Of a DNA stretch of 64,000 bases, positions 39,802-50,923 are shown in pieces (within the stretch, counting starts at the first letter, position 1; the number at the start of each line of letters is the position of its first letter). Where the stretch lies: NCBI GenBank assembly GCA_021766785.1, contig JAICBP010000084.1:64944-128943 (forward strand), in the 5' to 3' direction. The position numbers and the translations under genes are program-made. Below the pieces are notes generated by a model. That model did not search any database. It had not been told where the DNA came from and saw only the letters and a list, made by a program, of their open reading frames with translations. The stretch comes from Sulfurimonas sp. endosymbiont of Alviniconcha boucheti (GTDB lineage Bacteria > Campylobacterota > Campylobacteria > Campylobacterales > Sulfurimonadaceae).

Positions 39802-42141
39802 ATGGCAGAGCTAGAAGAAGATATAATTATCATTGAAGATGTTCAGACAATAGAGAACTCTGTAGATCAAGATAAGGTTACTCAAGAGAAAGAAAAAAGT
39901 TCTAGCAAGATAAAACTTATTATTTTTGCTTTAATAGGACTCTTATTATCTCTTATTATTGGTGGTCTCGTCATCTCTCTTAGTCGCTCTAATAATGCAC
40001 AAGAACCTCTCAATGAAGATCTCTCCCAACTCGATGAAAAACTACACAAAAAACCAAAAAGAACAATAAAGATATCAAAACTAGAAAATATAATAGCTAA
40101 GGCAAACTTTTTATACACAAATGGTTCTAAAGAAAAAGCACTCTCCCTTTACAAAAATATAGCAAACTACAGTGAAGCCATTTCAAAATATAATCTTGGT
40201 GTTGCACAACTCAAGAGTAAACAGTATGCACTAGCCCTAAAAACATTCTCCCAAGCAATCAAAAACGATGAAAAACGCTGTGTTAGTGCAATAAATGCTG
40301 CGGTGTGTGCACTCCATATAAATGATAAAAAGAGTTTTAACTACTACATAAACCTCGCTTATGCCTATCTGCCCCATGAGATAAATTCTCCACTCTATTC
40401 ATACTACTATACACTTATAAGCTACTACAAACAAGATTATCTCTCTGCCTTAAATTCTTTAAAAAATAGTACTTCAAAGGAGTACCCTCAAGTACAGAAG
40501 CATTTATCTGCTAAAATCTATGCTTTATATGGTAAAGATTACAAGGCAATCGAAGCGATAGAAGATTCTAAGGCACCTCTTGATCAATTTAGTCTTGGTC
40601 TTTTATATGCAAGAGTTGGTGATTTTAATGCAGCGATAACCCATCTAAATGAAGCCATACTCCACAATGTAGAACCAGTAAAAGCACAGCTTGCCCTTGG
40701 ACTTATTAATATTAAATTAGGAGAGTTTCCACAAGCAGCTTCACAAATTAATAATTTAACAGATATGTATCCAGAAGAGATCTATAAACACTACCCTATT
40801 CGTGTTAAACTCAAAGAGTCACTTTTCAATACTCTTAAAGCACAAAAGCTTTATAGAGATACAATCGTTCCAGCAAAAACTACTCTATACCAAAAGATAT
40901 TTGCTTTTTCACCATACAAAATTTTTAATGCTAACAAAACTATAAGCTATATTCGAAAAGGCAATGCAAATATTTATGTAAATAATATATCTTCTGCTAC
41001 TCAATACTTACAAACAAGTTCCTCTTCATCCAATGTCAATATAGGTATAACAAAAGCTATTCAAAAAGCACTAAATCTTAAAATCAATGATGCCAATAGA
41101 GAGTTTAAGGCTTTAGAAAAGATACAGCCAAAACACTCTATACTCCAGTATAATCTCGCACTTACTTATGCACAAATGGGAAATCTTAAAGAAGCAAATA
41201 AACACTTTCTGCACTCTTACTATTTAGATGCAAAAAATTATCTTGCAGGTATATATGCAGTAATGACAAGCCAACTCATCCACAAAAAATATACTAAATT
41301 ACACTCTATTTTAATGGATGCTATAGTGAATGAAGATGATAGTGAAGAGAAAGAACTCTATAAAACCCTTCTTTTTATAGCGAATAACAACTATATCTCT
41401 GCAGCAGACTGGTTACACCACGATCACAAACCAAGACCACTATATTTACTTCTTAATACCCTAATAGCATTAAAACTCAATAATCCACAGGTGGCACAAA
41501 AAGCAACAACAAAATTAACACTACTATTGCCTCATGAAATTCTTCCCCATCTACTCTATATAGATGCACACTTTTCTACATTACCTCCTAAAAAATATGC
41601 TAGAAGTGTACTTGAGTATCTCAATAAACAAAATTTTTCTTTTAATGACCTCTATTTTGGTCCTTATATTACAAGATTTTTGTATATTCAAGAAAATCTT
41701 ATTATCGGAAAGCTTTACTACTTACACCAGCAATTACAAAATATGCTCAGTAGCACAAGCCAAGATACTCAAGTGATAGTAAGTAGTTTAGCACTAACTT
41801 CTCTTTATAGCAAGAGATTTGAAGAGTCTTATACACTTTATAATATGCTTATAGATGACTTGAAAGTACAGGATTCACATACACTCTTTTTAGGTGCTGT
41901 AGCTTCTACGGCTGCAGAGCATCATGGAAATGCAATAGCCCTATTAGAACTTGCTAAGCTAAAAAATAGCAACTCCTATGAGAGTCGTTTTGCACTAGCA
42001 CTCCTATACCTAGAGAGTAATAATAATGAGGGAGCAACTATTCAACTCTCAAAAATCACAGGAGATAGTGGATTTCAATCACAATTTTTTGACTTTGACA
42101 TAGATACTAATAAGTTACTTTTAAAGAAAAACAACCCATAA
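39802..42141 (+). CDS. TPR-repeat protein with single N-terminal TM
   Basis: 779 aa; TM IFALIGLLLSLIIGGLVISL followed by TPR-like units (YNLGVAQLKSKQYALALKTFSQAI, YNLALTYAQMGNLKEANKHFLHS). Confidence 0.85.
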   Translation: MAELEEDIIIIEDVQTIENSVDQDKVTQEKEKSSSKIKLIIFALIGLLLSLIIGGLVISLSRSNNAQEPLNEDLSQLDEKLHKKPKRTIKISKLENIIAKANFLYTNGSKEKALSLYKNIANYSEAISKYNLGVAQLKSKQYALALKTFSQAIKNDEKRCVSAINAAVCALHINDKKSFNYYINLAYAYLPHEINSPLYSYYYTLISYYKQDYLSALNSLKNSTSKEYPQVQKHLSAKIYALYGKDYKAIEAIEDSKAPLDQFSLGLLYARVGDFNAAITHLNEAILHNVEPVKAQLALGLINIKLGEFPQAASQINNLTDMYPEEIYKHYPIRVKLKESLFNTLKAQKLYRDTIVPAKTTLYQKIFAFSPYKIFNANKTISYIRKGNANIYVNNISSATQYLQTSSSSSNVNIGITKAIQKALNLKINDANREFKALEKIQPKHSILQYNLALTYAQMGNLKEANKHFLHSYYLDAKNYLAGIYAVMTSQLIHKKYTKLHSILMDAIVNEDDSEEKELYKTLLFIANNNYISAADWLHHDHKPRPLYLLLNTLIALKLNNPQVAQKATTKLTLLLPHEILPHLLYIDAHFSTLPPKKYARSVLEYLNKQNFSFNDLYFGPYITRFLYIQENLIIGKLYYLHQQLQNMLSSTSQDTQVIVSSLALTSLYSKRFEESYTLYNMLIDDLKVQDSHTLFLGAVASTAAEHHGNAIALLELAKLKNSNSYESRFALALLYLESNNNEGATIQLSKITGDSGFQSQFFDFDIDTNKLLLKKNNP

Positions 42142-42152
42142 AAGATTTAACC

Positions 42153-44120
42153 TTACTCATCGGATTTATCTATCATAGAGGCATCTATTTTTAACTCTTC
42201 TGAAATTTCATCAACACTATCATCAAGCTTAGATTCAAGTTCATGATCTTCTTCAAATCTCCTAATAATATCACGAACATCTGCACCTGTAATATTCTCT
42301 TTTTTATAAAGAAGAGCTACCATAGATTCTATAGCATCTCTATACTCTTCAAGTCTAGCAACTACAAACTCATAATGCTCTTGAAGTGTTTCTTTAATAA
42401 AGCTATCCATATCTTCAGCCATCTTATCACTATACTCACGACTATTTCCACCAGCACTACCTAGAAATGACTGGCGAGATTTTTCTAATACCATCAATCC
42501 TGCAATATCACTCATACCATAGGTCTGAACCATTGACTTGATGATATCTGTAGCACGTTCAAGATCATTACCTGCACCAGTTGATATCTCTCCAATAAAA
42601 ACTTCTTCTGCCGCACGACCACCAAGAAGTACATCTACTTCAGCCAAAAGCTCATGTCGCTGCATCATAAATTTATTTTCTTCTGGCTTGTTAAGAGTAT
42701 ATCCTAAAGCAGCTAATCCACGAGGTACTATAGAGACTTTAGATACTTTTTTAGCACCTACTGTTGTCTCAGCAATAAGTGCATGTCCACTCTCATGATA
42801 AGCTACTATTTTTTTCTCTTTAGGGTTAATACGACGTGATTTTTTAGCAAGACCAGCTAAAGCACGCTCAACAGACTCAAAAAGATCTTTCTGTTTTACA
42901 GTTTTTTGACTTCTTCGACCAGCTAGTAATGCACCTTCATTAATAATATTTGCTAAGTCTGCACCAGCTAAACCAGCAGTTAAACGTGCTACCTCTTCAA
43001 CATCAACATCTTTATCCATTTTGACATCTTTCATATGGACTTTTAAAATCTTTACACGACCTTCAAAGTCAGGTTTATCAACTAGAACCTGTCTATCAAA
43101 ACGACCAGGACGCAAAAGTGCTTGATCAAGTATTTCAGGTCTATTCGTTGCTGCTAAAATAATAACAGGAGTATCCGTACCAAAACCATCCATCTCTGCT
43201 AAGAGTTGATTAAGTGTTTGTTCTCTCTCATCATTTCCACCCATATTCGCACCACTTGTTCTACTCTTACCAATGGCATCAATCTCATCAATAAAAATAA
43301 TACTAGGAGCATCTTTTTTTGCTTGTTCAAAAAGATCACGAACACGAGCTGCACCTACACCAACAAACATCTCTATAAAACTAGAACCAGTAACAGAGAA
43401 AAAAGGTACTTCAGCTTCACCAGCGACCGCTTTAGCTAAAAGTGTTTTTCCAGTACCTGGGCTACCTACAAGAAGTACACCTTTTGGGATTTTCGCACCT
43501 ATTTCTACATAACGAGCTGGATACTTTAAAAAATCGACAATCTCTTGAACTTCTTCTTTAGCCTCTTCAACACCTGCAACATCATCAAACTTTGTTTTTG
43601 GTTTTTCAGAATTCACCATCTTTTTGGACTGACCCATACCAAGAAGTCCACCACCCATACTCTTCTGCATACGTCCAGCAAAAAACATCCAGATGGCTAT
43701 TATCATGAGAAATGGAAACAGCCATCCAAACATTTCAGTAAACCAATTAGTTTCAGAAAAGCCCTCATACTCTATTTTATTTTTATCTAATGCTTCAACT
43801 AATTGTGTATCTCCCTTTACTATACGAGTAGTATAAACTTTAGATCCATCAGAGGAGTTTGCCTTTATGTATGTCTCTCCTATCTCCACCTTTGCAACAC
43901 TTTTTGACTCTACCAAAGATTTGAGCTCTGAGTAACTCACTTTTTGTATACGTTTGTTTATTCCACCTAAACTTGTACTAGTTGCACTAGCACCATCTCC
44001 AACTAAAATCTTAAAAAGCCCAATAGCTACAATTGAAAAAATTGCGAATGCAATAAGAGGATTCTTATTAAAAAAGTTATTGTTATTGTTATTGTTGTTC
44101 TTATTTTCTTGATTTGCCAT
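42153..44120 (-). CDS. ftsH: ATP-dependent zinc metalloprotease FtsH
   Basis: [26 protein letters not shown] region, HESGHAL zinc motif. Confidence 0.97.
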   Translation of the reverse strand: MANQENKNNNNNNNNFFNKNPLIAFAIFSIVAIGLFKILVGDGASATSTSLGGINKRIQKVSYSELKSLVESKSVAKVEIGETYIKANSSDGSKVYTTRIVKGDTQLVEALDKNKIEYEGFSETNWFTEMFGWLFPFLMIIAIWMFFAGRMQKSMGGGLLGMGQSKKMVNSEKPKTKFDDVAGVEEAKEEVQEIVDFLKYPARYVEIGAKIPKGVLLVGSPGTGKTLLAKAVAGEAEVPFFSVTGSSFIEMFVGVGAARVRDLFEQAKKDAPSIIFIDEIDAIGKSRTSGANMGGNDEREQTLNQLLAEMDGFGTDTPVIILAATNRPEILDQALLRPGRFDRQVLVDKPDFEGRVKILKVHMKDVKMDKDVDVEEVARLTAGLAGADLANIINEGALLAGRRSQKTVKQKDLFESVERALAGLAKKSRRINPKEKKIVAYHESGHALIAETTVGAKKVSKVSIVPRGLAALGYTLNKPEENKFMMQRHELLAEVDVLLGGRAAEEVFIGEISTGAGNDLERATDIIKSMVQTYGMSDIAGLMVLEKSRQSFLGSAGGNSREYSDKMAEDMDSFIKETLQEHYEFVVARLEEYRDAIESMVALLYKKENITGADVRDIIRRFEEDHELESKLDDSVDEISEELKIDASMIDKSDE

Positions 44121-44138
44121 AATTCTCTTTTTTATTAT

Positions 44139-44966
44139 TTATTTTTTCTTAACAAGTAGTGTTACCCATTCATCTTGAGTAATTTTTTCTACGAGCTCAC
44201 AATCTTCATATGAATGCAATACTCTCTCTTCATACTTATCTAAAATACCAGAGAGTACAAGAGTTGCACCTGGTTTAAGTGCTTTTTTTAGATCGTTTGC
44301 GATAAATATTAAAACATCTGCTACGATATTTGCCACTACAAAATCATACTGTTTCTCCACTAATGAAGAGGAACCTTCCCATATCTTAGCAAATTTTAAA
44401 CTATTTAACTCTGCATTGAGAATAGAATTTTCAACTGAAATAGGGTCTGTATCACAAGCATCAACTTCTGCACCTAATTTCATAGCAGCGATACCTAAAA
44501 TACCACTACCACAGCCAACATCTAAAACTGTATCATCTTTTTTTACATATTTAGAAATTACTCGAAGTGCCGAAGCTGTTGTAGGATGATGTCCTGTTCC
44601 AAAAGCTAATGCAGGGTCAATAGCAATATTAATAAGATCTGGATCTGGAGTATCCCATGAAGGATGAATATAAAATTTATCTATCGCTAGAGGCTGAATA
44701 CTCTGCTGATAGGATTTTATCCAGTCACTACTTTGTAGTCTTGTTTGTTTACACTCAAGTTCTATAGATTCTCCAAGAGCTTTTTGTAGGGCTTGGCAAA
44801 ACTGCTCTAACCCCCAAATAATAGTTTCTAAGTCATCTTCACTTCTCACAATGAAGCCACTCTCAGTCTCTTCAAAACCAACTGGAACTGTATCTGATAG
44901 AAAATCTGAAAAAAGTGAGTGATGAGAGGAGAGAGTCACTACTAGTTCATAATAGAACTCTTGCAT
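44139..44966 (-). CDS. prmA: Ribosomal protein L11 methyltransferase
   Basis: AFGTGHHPTTASAL, VLDVGCGSGILGIAAMKLGA, VANIVADVLI. Confidence 0.94.
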   Translation of the reverse strand: MQEFYYELVVTLSSHHSLFSDFLSDTVPVGFEETESGFIVRSEDDLETIIWGLEQFCQALQKALGESIELECKQTRLQSSDWIKSYQQSIQPLAIDKFYIHPSWDTPDPDLINIAIDPALAFGTGHHPTTASALRVISKYVKKDDTVLDVGCGSGILGIAAMKLGAEVDACDTDPISVENSILNAELNSLKFAKIWEGSSSLVEKQYDFVVANIVADVLIFIANDLKKALKPGATLVLSGILDKYEERVLHSYEDCELVEKITQDEWVTLLVKKK

Positions 44967-45146
44967 TATTGGGCTACATCCACAATAACACCATGGGCAT
45001 TTTCTAGTATATCTTTATCTCCTAAACAAGGCAAAGTGTTTCTACTAATACAACACACACTAAAACTCTCATCAACAAGTAGGCTCACTTGAAATCCTTC
45101 ATATATTTAATCAGCAAATAATACCAAATTTTTCATTTGTTTACAA

Positions 45147-45857
45147 TTAATCTAATAATTTAAACATTTTTGGTAAATCAAGTGTCCCCTCATAATACGC
45201 TTTTCCTATAATAACACCATCTACTTCTTTCGTAGAGAGAAGAGCTTCAATATCATTTGCATCTTTTACTCCACCACTTGCAATAGTTGCTACACCACTA
45301 GCATGAGCGATATCAAGTGTAAACTCAACATTTACACCTGAGAGTGTACCATCTTTTCCAACATCAGTACAGATAATAGCTTCTACTCCAGCGTTTGCAA
45401 ACTCTCTGGCTAACTCAGTTGCTTTCATCGAAGAGACTTTACCCCAACCCTCAACAGCTACATATCCATCGATAGCATCTATTCCTACTGCTATTGGGTA
45501 TTTTGCTGCCATATCACGAACAAATTGTGGATCTTTAACGGCGATACTTCCAAGTATAATTCTATCAATACCAATTGCTAACATCTTTTGTATAGTAGCT
45601 TCATCGCGGATACCACCACCAAGTTCAAGTTTTACCTTAGAGTTCGCACGAATTTTTTTAATTGAGTCTAAGTTTTTTGGCTCTCCAGCAAATGCACCAT
45701 TAAGATCTACTAAATGCACCCACTTAGCTCCCATATCTTCAAACTTTTTTACAAGTTCATAAGGCTCATTAGAGTATATCTTTGCACTCTGCATTACACC
45801 TTTTGTAAGGCGTACTGCTTGCCCATCTTTTAAATCAATCGCTGGATATAAGGTCAT
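45147..45857 (-). CDS. hisA: Phosphoribosylformimino-5-aminoimidazole carboxamide ribotide isomerase
   Basis: [49 protein letters not shown]. Confidence 0.96.
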   Translation of the reverse strand: MTLYPAIDLKDGQAVRLTKGVMQSAKIYSNEPYELVKKFEDMGAKWVHLVDLNGAFAGEPKNLDSIKKIRANSKVKLELGGGIRDEATIQKMLAIGIDRIILGSIAVKDPQFVRDMAAKYPIAVGIDAIDGYVAVEGWGKVSSMKATELAREFANAGVEAIICTDVGKDGTLSGVNVEFTLDIAHASGVATIASGGVKDANDIEALLSTKEVDGVIIGKAYYEGTLDLPKMFKLLD

Positions 45858-45867
45858 CTCTTTTTTC

Positions 45868-46479
45868 CTATAATTTTATAAAATTTTCTATTATTTTCAA
45901 ACCATTTTCATGGCTTTTTTCAGGGTGCGGTTGAATCCCCATAATATTATCATGTGCAACCGCTGATGTAAATTTATAACCATATTCAGTCTCACCTATA
46001 ATATCATTTGCATCCTTACAAGTTACATGAAATGTATGTACAAAATAAAGATAATGATTTTTATCTACTCCATGAAACAATAGATGCTCTTTTGTAAAGA
46101 CTCTATTCCATCCCATATGTGGCACTTTTAGCGATTTACTAAATTTCAACTCATCAAAAGCTTTTACATGCCCTTTTATAAGTCCTAACCCTTCATGCTG
46201 ACCAAACTCTTCACTACTCTCAAAAAGTAACTGCATACCCAAACAGATTCCTATCATCGGTTTTCCACTTTTAGCAAACTCTTTGATGGCGTTTACCATA
46301 TTTCGCTCACGAAGATGATCCATCGCATCACCAAAAGCACCAACCCCTGGAAGTACCAACTTGTCGTACTTACTAAAATCTAAAGGATTATCTACAACTG
46401 TTGTATTTTTGCCTAACTTAGCAAATGCATTTTGTACACTTGCCAAATTTCCCATATTGTAATCAACTATTGCTATCAT
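45868..46479 (-). CDS. hisH: Imidazole glycerol phosphate synthase subunit HisH
   Basis: [46 protein letters not shown]. Confidence 0.96.
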   Translation of the reverse strand: MIAIVDYNMGNLASVQNAFAKLGKNTTVVDNPLDFSKYDKLVLPGVGAFGDAMDHLRERNMVNAIKEFAKSGKPMIGICLGMQLLFESSEEFGQHEGLGLIKGHVKAFDELKFSKSLKVPHMGWNRVFTKEHLLFHGVDKNHYLYFVHTFHVTCKDANDIIGETEYGYKFTSAVAHDNIMGIQPHPEKSHENGLKIIENFIKL

Positions 46480-47384
46480 TATTCATCTATCTTTAACTTT
46501 GTAAATTTTATATATACTGCTAAACTAACCAAGAGTAAGGAGACTCCAGCCATAATAAATATAGCATACATCAACTTATCAGGATCTGTTATGGCAAACT
46601 TAAACACAAGCATTAATGCCTCTATAGAGAGTGCAATAATAATACTTCCTAAAAAACGCACCATAGTTTTATGAGGTCCAGAAATGCTATGTTCTTTATG
46701 CCGACCCAATATCTCCTCTTCTATCAAAGTTTTTGATAGATCAAAAATTGCTAAGGAGAGTGTTAGTAAAATTGTTGCTTCAAAAACATCTTTAATCTGA
46801 AAATTACCAAGTGAAATATCATTCAAGAAAAAATTTCCCATACCTTTACAGAACAGTAGCATCGCTATTCCCATAAGGGCAAAAGAAAAAGCAGTATATA
46901 TATACTTAAAAAACTTTCCAAAAAGGTGATCAAGCGTATTCATATGTGCGATTTTAAGTACTTCTTCAAAAGGCATATCTAAACAAGCAACATACTTTAA
47001 ATCCCCATTTTCACAATAGATTGGAGCTGATGCAGTTACACTTAAATCACTAGTTATCAAAGAGGGGTAAGGATCTGTAATGCTACAGCGCTCCTCTCTT
47101 ACTGCTCGATAATAGTATGCACGATCTGCACGAATCTTCCCTTTGTCCTCTATTATCTCACGACCTCTTGCATATGTTGCAGAGATTTGTACCCCTTTAT
47201 TGTCTAAAAGATAGACACCCTCACAATTCTCTAAATCTGCCTTTATCTTCAATAAACGTGGCATAATCATCTCTTGAGTTAAAGAGGGGAGTCTATTTGG
47301 AATATTTTTAGAAAAAAGATAACAAAAGTAAGCACGAGCTTTTGTTCGTCCTTCTGAATAGAGTTGTATATCTGATGCGACCAA
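46479..47384 (-). CDS. PDC/Cache-type sensory domain membrane protein
   Basis: 301 aa; extracytoplasmic-type segment GVYLLDNKGVQIS...DRAYYYRAVREERCSITDPYPS then several TM helices; no recognised output domain. Confidence 0.75.
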   Translation of the reverse strand: MVASDIQLYSEGRTKARAYFCYLFSKNIPNRLPSLTQEMIMPRLLKIKADLENCEGVYLLDNKGVQISATYARGREIIEDKGKIRADRAYYYRAVREERCSITDPYPSLITSDLSVTASAPIYCENGDLKYVACLDMPFEEVLKIAHMNTLDHLFGKFFKYIYTAFSFALMGIAMLLFCKGMGNFFLNDISLGNFQIKDVFEATILLTLSLAIFDLSKTLIEEEILGRHKEHSISGPHKTMVRFLGSIIIALSIEALMLVFKFAITDPDKLMYAIFIMAGVSLLLVSLAVYIKFTKLKIDE

Positions 47385-47422
47385 GATGTTCCTTTTTATT
47401 TTTTTAGTTGATTATAAGGAGA

Positions 47423-47911
47423 TTACTTACTCTCATGCCCTAGAGGTAACTCTGTCATATCATTAGGTTCATGAGGGTGCTGTGAGAGACTTGGACTAAA
47501 AACTTTTTTGATAATAGATTTCAATCCTTTTTCATTTGATACATACTCATTTTCAGCTTCTTGAAGAGACATCTCCCATGCACTTGAAAAGCCTGGAGCA
47601 TTTAACATCATCTTTCTAAGCGCTGCATCATAAATATTTAATAATCTTACCTCAGCGCGTCCAGGCTTTTGTCCTAAAGTCTGTACACTTATTCTCAAGT
47701 TTTCATTCTCTTTTTCAAGAGTCTTAAGTTTCTCTTCAAGTTTTCTACTTCCCTCATCTGTTATTTTCATCTGGCGATTTAGATGCTCTTTAAACTCTTT
47801 TATCTCTTTTTTATAAGCCCTCATTTCAAAGCGTGACTTTAGATAGCTAATAAAATATCCTACTACTATACCTGCAATTGCAAATAAAATTGTCTCAAAT
47901 CCAATCTCCAT
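47423..47911 (-). CDS. Hypothetical membrane-anchored coiled-coil protein
   Basis: 162 aa; N-terminal TM ILFAIAGIVVGYFISYL followed by charged coiled coil. Confidence 0.7.
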   Translation of the reverse strand: MEIGFETILFAIAGIVVGYFISYLKSRFEMRAYKKEIKEFKEHLNRQMKITDEGSRKLEEKLKTLEKENENLRISVQTLGQKPGRAEVRLLNIYDAALRKMMLNAPGFSSAWEMSLQEAENEYVSNEKGLKSIIKKVFSPSLSQHPHEPNDMTELPLGHESK

Positions 47912-47983
47912 AAAAACTCCTTTTTTTATTCAATATCACTATAATAACAAATTTGAGTTAATGATTAAGCTATAATATCGTTA

Positions 47984-48979
47984 ATGAAAGATACAAAAAT
48001 AAAATGCATCGCTATTGTTCGGCTTTCTGCACTTGGTGATATTGTTAATAGTGCTGTAGTTTTACAGTTTATCAAAGAGTTCTACCCTGATGTAAATATT
48101 ACTTGGATTACAGAAGAGATCTTTGCTCCTATTTTGTCTAATATCAAAGAAATAGAGAAGATAGAAACTATAAATCTTAAAAAACTCAAAAAAAAGAAGA
48201 GTTTTTCGCTTCTATTTTCTAGCATAAATAAACTCAAAACTCTCAACAACTTTGATCTTATTATAGATATGCAAGGGCTTTTAAAATCTGCAATTGTAAG
48301 TAAACTTCTTGGAAGTAAACGCCATGGATTTAATAAAAATTCCGTTAGAGAACCACTAGCCTCTCTATTTTACACAACTACATCAGACATAAGCTATAAG
48401 AGTAATGTAGTTAAACGTAACTGCTTTGTCGTTGCTGATGCTCTTGGATTTGAGATAACAGAGAGTATGCTGCTTAATAAAAAAGCTGTTTTTCCTATAA
48501 CTAAAACTTTTATACACTCTAGCAAAAAGAGACAGGTCGCTTTTGTTATAGGAGCATCATGGGATTCAAAGATTTACCCTAAAGAACTCGTTGCCATAGT
48601 TATTCAAAAGCTACAAGAAGATTGCCATATTATATGGGGAAATGAGGAGGAAAAAGCTTCTGCACAATGGATATGTGAACACTCCTCATTTGCCACTTTA
48701 GCACCAGAACTTTCACTTCCTGAACTCATAGAATTTATATCTAGTATGGATTTAGTTATAGGAAATGACACTGGACCTACACATATTGCATGGGCACAAA
48801 ATATTCCTTCCATTACACTTTTAGGTCCAACTACCTCACGAATGATATATGAAACACCAAAAAATATTGGTATAAAATCTCCCTCTGAGGTAGATATTTT
48901 AAAAATCGATAAACTCGATTTTTCTATTAAGAAGATAACACCTCAAGAGATAACTACTCAAGCAAAGGCACTATTATGA
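47984..48979 (+). CDS. waaC: Lipopolysaccharide heptosyltransferase I
   Basis: IVRLSALGDIVNSAVVLQFIKEFYPDVNITWITEE, GNDTGPTHIAWA, LLGPTTSRM. Confidence 0.92.
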   Translation: MKDTKIKCIAIVRLSALGDIVNSAVVLQFIKEFYPDVNITWITEEIFAPILSNIKEIEKIETINLKKLKKKKSFSLLFSSINKLKTLNNFDLIIDMQGLLKSAIVSKLLGSKRHGFNKNSVREPLASLFYTTTSDISYKSNVVKRNCFVVADALGFEITESMLLNKKAVFPITKTFIHSSKKRQVAFVIGASWDSKIYPKELVAIVIQKLQEDCHIIWGNEEEKASAQWICEHSSFATLAPELSLPELIEFISSMDLVIGNDTGPTHIAWAQNIPSITLLGPTTSRMIYETPKNIGIKSPSEVDILKIDKLDFSIKKITPQEITTQAKALL

Positions 48980-49875
48980 TTGGATTTTACCTCTTTTTAT
49001 TATTAGAAAAAATTTTAATGCTTCTTCCTCAAAAAATTCGTCGAATCTTTTTTCTTGGTTTAGCACATTTTGCTTACTTAGTAAGTAAACGATACAAAAA
49101 TGTTGTAAGAGCGAATCTTAAGTTTGTTTATGGGAAAGATGTAAGTGAAGAATTTATCCAAAAAACTACAAAGTATGCTTTTAAACTTCTACTTTTAAAC
49201 TTTCTTCATACAATGGAGGGACGTTACTACTCAGTAGAAAAAATTGCTAAAAAAATTACTTTTAAAAATGAACATATACTTCAAGCTGCTCAAGCGAAGA
49301 AAAAACCTATAATATTTGTAACTGCACATTATGGGGCATGGGAACTTGCAGGAAGTATGCTTAGTGCCCTAAAAGAACCTGTTTTAATAGTATATAAAAA
49401 AATGAAAAATCCTCTTTTTGAAAAATATCTTCTCTCTACTCGTAAAAAATTTAGAATAAGTTATGTCGAACGCCATGGTGCCACAAAAGGTATGCTCAAA
49501 CAGATGCGTTCAGGTGGTGCAATAGCAATACTTATAGATACAAATGTAAATAGTAAAGAGTCAATAATAGTGGACTTTTTGGGCAAGCCAATAGGACAGA
49601 TTCAAACAACTGCTTATTTTGCAAGAAAATTTGATGCATCACTTATCCCTGTGCTTGTTCATACTGATGATGATGAAAACTATACTATTGAGTTTTCAGA
49701 AGAGATTATCCCACCCAAAACAGATAATGCAACTGAAGATATAAGAATCTCCACACAGATGCAGACAGAGTGGCTTACTAAAAAGATATTTAAATCTCCT
49801 GAACCTTGGTTTTGGCTCCATAGGCGTTTCAAAGAAGAGTATCCAGAGATTTATACTACAAATACTTCTAAATAG
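48976..49875 (+). CDS. Lipid A biosynthesis lauroyl acyltransferase
   Basis: TAHYGAWELAGSML, VYKKMKNPLFEKYLLSTR, FKSPEPWFWLHRRFKE (LpxL/HtrB family). Confidence 0.92.
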   Translation: MIGFYLFLLLEKILMLLPQKIRRIFFLGLAHFAYLVSKRYKNVVRANLKFVYGKDVSEEFIQKTTKYAFKLLLLNFLHTMEGRYYSVEKIAKKITFKNEHILQAAQAKKKPIIFVTAHYGAWELAGSMLSALKEPVLIVYKKMKNPLFEKYLLSTRKKFRISYVERHGATKGMLKQMRSGGAIAILIDTNVNSKESIIVDFLGKPIGQIQTTAYFARKFDASLIPVLVHTDDDENYTIEFSEEIIPPKTDNATEDIRISTQMQTEWLTKKIFKSPEPWFWLHRRFKEEYPEIYTTNTSK

Positions 49876-49882
49876 TAAAATC

Positions 49883-50923
49883 TTACTTATCAAACTCCTC
49901 TGTTCTTGCCTCAAAGAGTTTCAAAATAGTAAGAAAAAATGCAGTTATTGCTGGTCCTAAAATCATTCCCCAAAACCCAAATGTAGTAAGTCCTGCAAAA
50001 ATAGCAAAGAAAATCACCATTTCGTTCATTTTACCTCCATCTTCTTTTAGTAAATGCTGATTTATCTCTTTAATGATAAGCGGTTTAATAAATGTATCTG
50101 CAATTATAGAAATAACTACTATAGAATATATAGCGATAAAAAGAGCATCTGTAACATTATCTATGGAAAATTCATAAATCATAAATGGAAGCCACATTAA
50201 AACGCCACCTACAACAGGAATGAGTGATGCAAATCCATACATAATTCCAAAAAGTAAGCCATTATAACCCATGTAAGAGATTGCTGCACCAAACAAAAGT
50301 CCCTCAAACATTGCTGTAGCGATAATGGAGTAAAAAACGACACTCATCACATCTGAGACCTCTTTTATAAGTGTCGTACTCTCTTCAACAGACATATGAA
50401 CAACTCTCTTAAGAAAATTAATTATTGTTGTTCCATTATAATGCACAAAGAAGTAAAAGATTATAATCAACAAAGCATTCTTTAAAAATCCTGCACTAAA
50501 AACTCCGATATATCCTGCTATAGAGAGTGTCCTTGATGTAAGAGTTGCAATATCTAACTCTTTCATCATATCTACAAGTAAAGGTTTTAGAAAAAGTAAA
50601 TAATAGGGTGGCTTAGCAACAAAATCTTGAATATATTGCACAATAAGATACAAAGAGTCACTACTCACCATATTTAACTCTATTGTTAAAGTTGTTAAAA
50701 AATAACCAAGAGGTGCAAAAAAGAGAGTAGCAAGTAAAATGCTAGAGACTAAAGATGCCAAAAATCTACCATTAAAATAGTTTTCTAAGCTATTTTGAAT
50801 ATTTGAAGTGGAGACAGCTAAAAGTGCTGCTATAGTAATCACTAGCAAAAAAGGGGCATACAAAAGATACATCCAATATAAAGATGTTACAAAAAGTGTT
50901 GCGATAAAATATTGTGGTTTCAT
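49883..50923 (-). CDS. AI-2E transporter family (YdiK/PerM-like) membrane protein
   Basis: 346 aa polytopic; GVLMWLPFMIYEF, GLTTFGFWGMILGPAITAFFLTIL. Confidence 0.9.
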   Translation of the reverse strand: MKPQYFIATLFVTSLYWMYLLYAPFLLVITIAALLAVSTSNIQNSLENYFNGRFLASLVSSILLATLFFAPLGYFLTTLTIELNMVSSDSLYLIVQYIQDFVAKPPYYLLFLKPLLVDMMKELDIATLTSRTLSIAGYIGVFSAGFLKNALLIIIFYFFVHYNGTTIINFLKRVVHMSVEESTTLIKEVSDVMSVVFYSIIATAMFEGLLFGAAISYMGYNGLLFGIMYGFASLIPVVGGVLMWLPFMIYEFSIDNVTDALFIAIYSIVVISIIADTFIKPLIIKEINQHLLKEDGGKMNEMVIFFAIFAGLTTFGFWGMILGPAITAFFLTILKLFEARTEEFDK

